Positions 56,336 through 64,000 of a stretch of DNA of 64,000 bases are shown here, in pieces. Below the pieces are notes generated by a model that worked only from the letters and a program-made list of their open reading frames with translations, made no database searches and had not been told where the DNA came from. The stretch lies in contig CAJNDS010002357.1 of the NCBI GenBank assembly GCA_905221605.1, positions 296,001 through 360,000 of the forward strand, in the 5' to 3' direction. This stretch comes from Symbiodinium natans. Its lineage: Eukaryota; Sar; Dinophyceae; Suessiales; Symbiodiniaceae. Both the position numbers and the translations under genes were made by a program. The first letter of the stretch is position 1. Every line of letters begins with the position of its first letter.

Positions 56336-56574
56336 CCTATGAATGCCCCAGACATCCAGCAGAGCACCCGGGCTCTTCCCGGGCGGCGGCAGAAACACCT
56401 GGGAGGTTTTGGGCAACTTGGGTCTCGGACTTCGGGGTTCCGAAGGCCAACTTTAGGGTTTAGGGTTTAGGGTTTAAGGTGTTTGAAGGCGGAACAGAGG
56501 TTTGTGGGTTTTGGGGTTTGTGGAACTGAGTTGGATCAACTGAGTTGGAGCGCGTGCATTTGCGCTCCACTCAA

Positions 56575-56720
56575 CCCCAGTGCCATGCGGCGTAGACTAA
56601 ATCCGAGGGTCGAAGAAACGAACGGCTCTTCAAAGTGGCCAAGACATATTCCCTTAGAGGCCTCTTTCTAGCAGCCGGCAGAAGTAATTTGAGTAGCCCT
56701 TCAATGTGCGTCTGAGAGCC
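56575..56720 (-). CDS. Possible exon, unidentified
   Basis: HIEGLLKLLLPAARKRPLRE then YVLATLKSRSFLRPSDLVYA. Boundaries uncertain. Confidence 0.35.
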
Positions 56721-56794
56721 CTGCCCGCTGCTTCCAAACGAAGCTTTCTCGGCTGTTCCTTGGGTCTTCAAGCTGCGATCCGTGCTCCTCACAA

Positions 56795-56892
56795 AACAGG
56801 GGGGGTACCTTGAATATCATATACCTCCAAAACAGTATCATCCTTACGACAGGAACCCCCAAAAGGGTACCCGATATGTTCGGAAACCCTCA
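56795..56892. mobile_element. Family B element, diverged
   Basis: AGGGGGGGTACCTTGAATATC on the left; GGAACCCCCAAAAGGGTACC and TGTTCGGAAACCCTCAATTG on the right. Confidence 0.55.
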
Positions 56893-57687
56893 ATTGGACA
56901 CTCCATCTCGGGTGTGCAGAATGCTAGCAAGACATGGAGCACAGGTGGGCCGGAAGGAAGAACATAGGATGTGTCGGTCGACGGCTTTACACCCCAAGCT
57001 CATCCCCACATCTGGGTACTTGTAGAGGTTAGTTGTAGAGACCTGGCGCCGGTTTACGAAACACCTCCGACATGCAAGCAGGACATAGCAACATGGATCC
57101 CAACCTTGCCAATCCCTGACCGACCTGAAGCTGCAATGATGATTCCCAGATCTGAGGCAGTGGCAACGACTTCGCGCCAGGACGCCTTTCCAGGGGCTAC
57201 AAGTCACGGAGCATGCGTTCTCAAGACAAAATCGACATGGGAGGTGCCTTGGGCTTCGAAGCAACTAGTGCGGGGCGAGCCTGCATACGGTTTCTGGCAA
57301 AAGTTACGCATAGTCTCACTGGCTTGGCACACACGCACAGCAACCAACTGGCCGAAACCACAGAGCCCGTTCCACCCACAACACTTAGCAGACGCAAAGA
57401 AGATTTTTTCTGGATTGAGCCTCAAGCCTTCCACCCAGAAACCCTCAAACACTTCTCTAACTTCTCCTAGACAGCCCAGAATTTCCCCAAACCGCACCGC
57501 ACGCCAAAGCTCTGGGCTCCTGGATCGCCCCAACATCCCGTCAGCCCCCTCCAACCTCCAGCAAGACGCCGAAGTCCTGGGGGCTGCAAGGCCAAGGGTT
57601 ATGGGTAGGCAGGAAACCAGATGCTGGCCATCCGGGAATCCCACGGCTGCCATGGGGTACGCGGATCAGGCTTCTGCGATCACGGGC

Positions 57688-57732
57688 CGGGTCCTTCAGC
57701 GTGATGAAGAATCGTTCCACCAGCTCGTCTTC
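57688..57732 (-). CDS. Candidate exon, unidentified
   Basis: CAG|GAA to CCG|GCC (GC donor), 15 codons: EDELVERFFITLKDP. Clean frame and splice sites. Confidence 0.5.
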
Positions 57733-59179
57733 CTGGCATCGAATGGAAAGATTTGAAAGTCTTCCTGAGCTGGGGTTCAGAGGTTCGCGAGGTCTGTAGC
57801 CTCCTGGGCTCCGGGTTTTTCATGTGTTCTCAGCTGACGCTGTAAACCACACAAGCAGTGTCACACAGAAGTCAACCTAGTCAGAGGATCTCGTCCAGAA
57901 GCCCTGTGTCAAACTTGAAGAGACTAGAGAACTCCAAAGGGCATCGAAGTGAGGACCATGAAAGAACCATAGAAAGATTGTAGTTCACGACCTTTCCACA
58001 AAGCCAACTCCGAAGGTCCTGCCCCTTTAATAGCACACCCTCGGCCCCCCACCTTGCTTGTAGAATTCACTCCTGCGCCAGGGCACACGACACACCGTAC
58101 GGATGACTCGCAAGCCGAACAAATTCTGGGATTCATGTTTCGGATGCGATACAGCTAAAAACTGAGATCCAGGTTAAGATTGCAAGCATTTTGCTCATAG
58201 TCTGCCAGCCACTACTGTATCAACCTCTACGACAGAGGACTTAACTTAACTGTCCGGCACTGTCGGCTGCACCGTCAGTTGGAAGCTGAGTGGATTTCCA
58301 AGGCTCGGCAATCAGGAACTAACCTACCGTATTGTTCCAGACGTGGTTGCAGGAGGTCCTCTAAGCTTAGCTTCAAGCCAAGTGGGTGAAGCTGCAACAA
58401 CCACTGTTAAACTACAGGATTAAGTTCTGACCTCCGACCTGTGGGCTTCGCTGCTTCGCTTTGTTAACTGGTCTGGCCATGGTTTTAGTGTGTGGGGGTT
58501 GGGGGGGAAGGCGGGGGGGCGAGGAGCTGTGGGAGGGGGTAGGGGGCCCGTACGAACATGGACATGACGTCATGCGCTTTTGCTTTAAAATGAGAAACAC
58601 CATTTTTTTTGCATATTCTGCTTTCGCAGGACTGAAGAAGAGATGTCAAGGAAGAAGCGTGGGCAATGCACAGCTCGTCAACCAACGCGCCTGAAAAAAC
58701 AAAACTTTTCCTACTCCTCCTCATCTTCAGTCCTGCTAGCGCAGAACATGCGAAACTCGCATGGTGCTAAGCGAAAACCATGCCGTCATCTCCGACAAAA
58801 GCAAAATCATGCAAACCCCAAACAAACCCATAAGACCCTTGGGAACGAGGTAAAACAACCAAGTGTCCCAAATCACGGACAAACACAACCAAAAACTTTG
58901 AGCATTCGCTTGCATGCATGCGCACACGAACGCGAGCGGATGTGTGAACAAGCTGTGCCCGGCGAATGCACGTGAACGCGCTTTAATTTGGATTTTCCAT
59001 CCAAACTGACTTGGAGCTATCTGAAATCCACTGTTTAAGGGCTTTTAGTCCCGTGCGCCCCGAAAAGCGGGTGCCCGGCCAGCTTCTTTCTCTTTTCAGT
59101 TCAGGGTGCCTTGCGGGCCTTTCGGTTCAAGACGTGCTGCTGGAAGAATTTCTCTGGCAACAATTTTATGGACTGATAG

Positions 59180-59345
59180 CCGCTACAGTTGAAGATCTAC
59201 ACACACACACACAAAAAAAGTCTTCGTGCATTCAACTGTGGCTCGGCCTGCGCCGCGCCGCTCCCCGAAATACTCGAGTAGGCGGAGGGCCTGCTCTGAG
59301 GGCTTCATGTTTGGGCCCTCTTTTCCGGCGCTCGAGTACGTGCAA
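59180..59345 (-). CDS. Possible exon, unidentified
   Basis: Frame containing NMKPSEQALRLLEYFGERRG. Boundaries uncertain. Confidence 0.3.
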
Positions 59346-59370
59346 GGCTCAACAATCTTCTGCATCAAAT

Positions 59371-59468
59371 GGGAGTTTACGAAAATAAGGGACCCTAATA
59401 TAGACTCGACCCCCAAATAGTAGGATTCCCTTATAATAAGGACCCCAATAAGGTGCGAAACTCCAAAT
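59371..59468. mobile_element. Family B element, good copy
   Basis: GGGAGTTTACGAAAATAAGG opens it. CCCCCAAATAGTAGGATTCC and GACCCCAATAAGGTGCG are the core. Confidence 0.75.
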
Positions 59469-59508
59469 GCCATTGCTGCGACCTGTACCGGGGTACAGGT
59501 GTCAAGGC

Positions 59509-59565
59509 CTCGGAAATTGCGTCGGACACCTCCGCATCAAGCTGATCTGCCATCCGCGTCGCATC
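59509..59565 (-). CDS. Candidate exon, unidentified
   Basis: TTTCAG|GAT to GAG|GCC (GC donor), 19 codons: DATRMADQLDAEVSDAISE. Clean splice sites; helical. Confidence 0.5.
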
Positions 59566-60587
59566 CTGAAACAATGCCGGGCTTCTTGCCACGCGGCAAG
59601 GGTGCTTATAATCAATCGAACAGTAAAAGCCGGAGCCGCCCCTCTGAAACCCCAGATTTGTCGAGGGAACCCTGCTCCACTGCAAAGCTTGTACAGAATG
59701 CAGGATGACATCAACAGCGTCGGCAATACCGATCGAACCAAAGCCCGAGGCTTCAAGTTTCCAGCCTCTAAATTCTAATTATTCGTGTGCCTGCTTCCCC
59801 TTTGTACAGTCCGTACAGCAGCTTTTGCACGACGTCTGACTACCGACAGGTCTCCGTAGGACATTGGGGCAGAGCAAAGCCCCTGACTCAGATGTCTTGT
59901 TGCATCACAACATCCAAGTACTAACGATTGAGAAACCTCCTGGACACCGCTTGCTAGGAACTTATTCAGCTGGATTCCTGGAGCGATGCTGCTGCTAACG
60001 CATCAACTGCGGCAACAACTTGATTTTGGCAAGAAGTGTGGAACCTTGGCGAGCTGCTGGAGCGTCGCCAGTGGAGAGGGGCCTCCAGGGCCTTTGCAAA
60101 AACGCTCTTTGGGGCATGACACCAACTACAAGAACTTGATTGGGTCCTGGCGCTTGTGTTTGCACGGGTAAGCACTCAAGGTTTAAAATGTGAAGCCCAG
60201 ATGTCATGAAATCGTTCAGGAATCGCTGGCCCACTAGCGGGCTTACGCATAATGCTTCCAGACGTTTTTACACACGCTCAAGCCGATCAGCCAAGGTCGC
60301 GTGACATGGCTCTCTCAGAAGCGTGCATGTGCCATGAAGATCTACGAAGGCACTGCCAGAAAAATGTGAGCAGGATGCCATCTACTGCCATCCCCAGAAA
60401 CGCAAGCCCGTGCAAGGCTGAGAACGATGTCATGGGCCTCCTCCGACGTTGTCGTACGAGGCAGCATGTCGATCCGCCTTGCTTGGCCACGCTTACCTAT
60501 CACCCCTTAGCTCAGCCTTCCTCAGCTTGTACGTGTTTAGAGTTTCGAGGCCTGGACCCTGAACTGTTGTAGCGCCCATGAGCCACC

Positions 60588-60627
60588 TCTGCCTCTGCCT
60601 CTGCCTCTGCGTCTGCCTCTGTGTGTC
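60588..60627. repeat. TCTGCC hexamer microsatellite
   Basis: About six units. Confidence 0.9.
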
Positions 60628-60939
60628 TGTGAACCTCAAGAACCAGACTCAACCAAAAGCTCCAAGCTTAGAGAGTAGTCGAAACAACCCTCGAAAGAAT
60701 CACACCAGAAGCAGCGGCAACCACGGCAAGGCAGGAAGCTAGGGCATCATCATCGTTTCTTGAGCTAGCAGATGTCATGAAGTAAGCCGACAGAAGACGA
60801 TGCCTACCTGCAAAGTGTGGAACAAGATTCTAACAAGATGGACAGCCGTGAGCGCATTGTCTCGCAAAGTTGGAGGCTAGTTCAACTCATGCCCTGCTCC
60901 AAGCTGGAGAAGGGGCTTCCATTGCTCCTGTTTGCAGTT

Positions 60940-61270
60940 TGGGCTTTAGGGAGCGCAATGCCTCATCACGGAGAAGGTCTGCCTCGTGCCGAAAGCGCCC
61001 TGGCGTAAGCAGAGCATCACAAGATTCTAATAAGTGCCAGTGCCTGAGGCACTCTGCCCGTACGCCCCCAAGCAGCAGTCTTCTTCTCAGCTTCAGCTGC
61101 CTACGGCTTCCCGCAGCTCGCCGATGTTGCTGGAGGGGCCGACCTCGGTCCGGGGCGTAGAGCTCTGGGGGTTTCAAGGATGTTCCTCTAACATGTGGAG
61201 CAAGCTTTGGAAGCACTTCCTGAGGCTGCCTCAGAAGCGCCTGTCGCATCGCCCCCGACCTGGAGGTCAT
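60940..61270 (-). CDS. Possible exons, unidentified helical protein
   Basis: Minus-strand stretches AMRQALLRQPQEVLPKLAPH (about 61190-61255), VGPSSNIGELREA with GT donor (about 61095-61137) and RFRHEADLLRDEAL (about 60950-61000) each follow AG and are protein-like. Confidence 0.4.
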
Positions 61271-61673
61271 GGCTTGGTCACGAATGAGAGTGGGATTGCA
61301 GTATCACCTAGGCTTGGGCAAGTGCAGCCACATATCCCTATTCAGGTACAGTTTGCTCTTTCTCCTGTTGAATCTGGTGGCCTCAGTGCATTTGAGGCGT
61401 TTTGGGTGTAGGGCTTGGGGTGGAGGTGGGCGGAGGGGTCAGGGCCCAACCCCCCACATCCCAACCCCCCAAATCCCAAAAGGTTCGTTGGAGGCAGTCC
61501 GGATGGTTCAGAGGGTAGGCCCGGGTAGGCCTTGGGTCTCAGGATTTTGCAGCTGAGGCCTTCACAAGGGCTCCAAGAGATGAATCCCGAAAGGGCCGTT
61601 GAGTTTGCCACACCTACATCCCCGAACTGTGTTTCGAGTCGTAGTCTCCTAGCCGCAATCCCCCCATGCAGGC

Positions 61674-61731
61674 CTCAAGGGCTGCCTTCAGCTCCTCGCG
61701 AAACTTTGCCGGCAGCTGCGGGTCGATGGGC
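61674..61731 (-). CDS. Candidate exon, unidentified
   Basis: GAG|G acceptor, PIDPQLPAKFREELKAALE, GAG|GCC donor; 58 nt. Likely the same gene as the exons at 60.9-61.3 kb. Confidence 0.5.
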
Positions 61732-62179
61732 CTCAGAGGCAGCAGGTTTTCGGGCATAAGGAACAGGGGATTCCACAGAAAGCTTCGAAGTCGAAACCAG
61801 ACCCCGAGCCGTAATCTGGCCAAGAGGGGTTGAGTACATCCCTCACCAAGAACTTTGCCGGAGGGGCTTAAAAGAAGATCTGCACCCGAGGCGCAGGAGG
61901 TGGAGCGCGACGCAGTGGAGAGCTGTGACCTAGGCTCGGTACCCCGAGCATCGCAGGGAGAAAGGGCTACCCACAAGAACACTGAAACAACTGCTGGTCT
62001 TGGGGCAGTGCTGAGGACTCACCGCCCTGGCGGAAATCGCGGAGCTTCAGCAGACCTCAGCACGAAGTTCGTGGGCAACTTTGCAACTTGGGCACGTCAA
62101 TCAGAACGTCGCGGTTAGAGGTTAGAATGCTTTAGCCCAAGGTGTCGTGCAGTGGATACCACCCCAGGTGTACACTACA

Positions 62180-62630
62180 TCAGCATGCCTGCCAGGACAC
62201 TACTCGCACTACGTAAGATAAATTGCTGCACAAATCGTTCGGCATCTGGGGCTTTGCAGGTCCTGCAACGTCGACTGGTGGATGCGGATTGAGCATGTTC
62301 TGAGGACCAGGAGCCGATGATGACTCTGCGAAGGGTGGCAACTTCGTGAGATATTCCGCGCTGTCTACTCGGGACATGCCAGCATCAGCAAACACTCTCG
62401 ATCTGCGCAGCACAATTGGAAGTGAAGCCAGCTAAACATGCAAGGATCACGGCCCGCCGCTACTCGGAAAACTACAGCCGGTACATCTTGACTCTCTGTA
62501 ATAGCAGAACTTGCTGAGCCGCCATTGTTGAAAACTGAGCTTGCAGCTCTCCACCGCGAAACCGCGCGCTTCCAGACCTCGAGGTCGTGATAGATTCCCC
62601 AGATATTATCCAGAAGGATTCCCGGCTGCA
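62180..62630 (-). CDS. Possible exons, unidentified
   Basis: Two protein-like minus-strand frames: NIWGIYHDLEVWKRAVSRWR with SSVFNNGGSASSAITESQD (about 62440-62610), then RVFADAGMSRVDSAEYLTKL (about 62310-62400). No family was recognised. Confidence 0.35.
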
Positions 62631-63226
62631 CATGGGACTATAGCACCCGTCTGCTACTTGAAAGTTTCCGGAGGACTAATGACTTTGTCTGATCGACAGC
62701 AGAGAGAACACACACGGAATTTTGGGGAACCATTGGTTTACCATATACGACCCTGGACGAAGTTCACCTAAGTGTGCCTGAAGCACTATTCACGGTATTA
62801 GAACCTGAAGTCATGACAGCTGTCGTCTGCAACACAGAATGCGGACGAAAGCACACGAGAGTCCTGAAATCTGCTGCTCATCACAATGTGGCCAAAGACA
62901 ACGAAACAACAACTTTGGGCATTTCGGGCCAGGTCGATATCACGATACTGAAAGAGTGTCTTCGTAGAGTGGTGACACCAACAGTGTGCACCACTCCCCT
63001 GCATTGCTGAAAGTGGCAAAACACAACTCCCAATCAGGGCTTCCACACGCACACACGCCAAAGAAAAACTTGATTTGAAAAACTGGGCCATGTGAACCCA
63101 GGCGGTAGACTCGGGCTCAGTGGTGAAACCCTTCATCCCCGACCCCTGGCTATCGGGTGCCAGTTCGACGCGCGCCCGCGGCTCCGATAGCTCCGAGATC
63201 CCGCCACATGCGGCGGAACGATTTCT

Positions 63227-63348
63227 GCTGCAGGTACGGCTGGTGGATCCTCCCCTCTGTTAAAAAAGTCACCGGAAAGGACGTGAGCAAATTCTCGTCT
63301 GGCTGTGGAGTCCAACCCTTCACATGCCACGAAGATGACAAGATGCGC
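63227..63348 (-). CDS. Candidate exon, unidentified
   Basis: GAG|G acceptor, frame EPVRILSSSWHVKGWTPQPD then FPVTFLTEGRIHQPYLQ to a possible GC donor. Rich in aromatic residues and globular in style; no family was recognised. Confidence 0.4.
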
Positions 63349-63376
63349 ACGGGCTCCTCATCCATTTTGTAGCACC

Positions 63377-63478
63377 ATGTGGGACTTTGCGAGATAAGGG
63401 ACCGCTAAAATAGACCCCCAAGCAGTAGGATCCCCAGCGGGCCCCAATAAGGTACCCCCAAATTGGGAAACCCCCATT
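63377..63478. mobile_element. Family B element
   Basis: ATGTGGGACTTTGCGAGATA to AATTGGGAAACCCCCAT, with GCCCCAATAAGGTACCCCCA inside. Confidence 0.75.
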
Positions 63479-63578
63479 TCATACTCTCTGGCTGGCTCCG
63501 GGGCAGCGGCCTCCAGCATCCGGCGCATCAACGCCATGGTTCAGGTAGTTCCCGACGCGCAGCCTTGTCAAGTGTCTG

Positions 63579-63673
63579 TGGGGGTTTGCGAAAATAAGGG
63601 AAGTTCGCGCAAATAGCAGGATTCCCTTTAATAAGCATTCTCAGAAGGTACCCTTGTTTTCGGAAACCTCCAT
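63579..63673. mobile_element. Family B element, second tandem copy
   Basis: TGGGGGTTTGCGAAAATAAG and TTGTTTTCGGAAACCTCCAT are clear inverted ends, about 100 bp from the previous copy. Confidence 0.8.
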
Positions 63674-63893
63674 GTCAGTGTATGTGCATCTGAGACCTAG
63701 CTAATTTATGCAACGTCTCTTGAGAAAGGTGTGCCCAATCCTTGCTGACCTGCTTGGTGCTGGATTGGATGTGTCAAGCCGCCAATGTCCAGAACAATCC
63801 AGAACACAATCCAGAAGTGCGCAAAAACTTCCAAGACCCCGAGATTCGATTTTTGATAGCGCTTTTTGGCGCAAGGCTTTGAGGTTTAGGATT

Positions 63894-63977
63894 GGGATGT
63901 TCCTCCTTATACTAACAGTCCTTAGTAGGGATTGTAATAGGGGGTACCTTCTATTTGTAAGTATAAGGGGGAACACC
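63894..63977. mobile_element. Family A element, full copy
   Basis: GGGATGTTCCTCCTTATACT and GTATAAGGGGGAACACC are the ends; ACAGTCCTTAGTAGGGATTG lies inside. Confidence 0.8.
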
Positions 63978-64000
63978 AAGTTTAGGAGTCCTTGTGAGCC

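Noticed and set aside
57204-57653. Overlapping long frames on both strands as two genes (261 codons plus, 150 codons minus)
   Set aside because: No stop-free conservation signal or splice logic supports either; both are Pro/Ser-rich. Only the short exon 57688-57732 is supported.
1-64000. Bacterial or phage origin, operons, CRISPR
   Set aside because: No intact long genes with ribosome-binding sites or spaced palindromic repeats. Genes are intron-split and repeats are telomere-like.

Overview
The window looks like nuclear DNA of a dinoflagellate (inference). Three things support this. Genes are broken into many very short exons (22-80 nt in the best models). Their introns mostly begin with GC (some GT or GA) and end with AG followed by G, a known dinoflagellate habit. 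More than twenty arrays of the TTTAGGG/CCCTAAA telomere-type heptamer are scattered inside the window, many inside introns. TTTAGGG alone would also fit plants or other alveolates; the splice sites decide it.

Every coding region I could reconstruct lies on the minus strand, as expected of a unidirectional dinoflagellate gene cluster. From high to low coordinates (the direction of transcription) they are: unrecognised exons at 55-63.3 kb; isolated exons at 46.0 and 41.1 kb, with an ankyrin-repeat exon at 44.9-45.2 kb; a Pro/Gln/His/Thr-rich 905-residue open frame at 35.3-38.0 kb inside a hexanucleotide-bounded element; an unidentified gene at 32.6-34.2 kb; an ABHD17-type alpha/beta hydrolase at about 25.1-30 kb; an unidentified exon at 24.4 kb; unidentified exons at 19.9-20.4 kb; a DEAD-box RNA helicase of the DDX3/Ded1 type at 13.5-19.65 kb; unidentified exons at 11.9 and 9.4 kb; and a long coiled-coil protein gene at about 4.2-8.2 kb. 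The best-supported genes are the hydrolase (nine exons joining in frame with conserved order and spacing) and the helicase (motifs Q, I, Ia, Ib, II and III, each on its own small exon).

The rest is repeats. Two families of short terminal-inverted-repeat elements (about 85-110 bp, called A and B here) occur many times and look like MITEs. A 174-bp near-perfect palindrome opens the window. A 1.9-kb tract at 38.8-40.65 kb is almost pure GT-rich microsatellite. A degenerate GATGCTCGCC satellite occurs at 50.1-51.1 kb, with an inverted relative at 23.8-24.2 kb. Long open frames inside the microsatellites are artefacts.

I saw no rRNA, tRNA, CRISPR or spliced-leader gene. Exon boundaries were worked out by eye from reading frame, family similarity and splice sites, so single boundaries may be off by a few bases. 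Families were recognised from memory, not from a database search.
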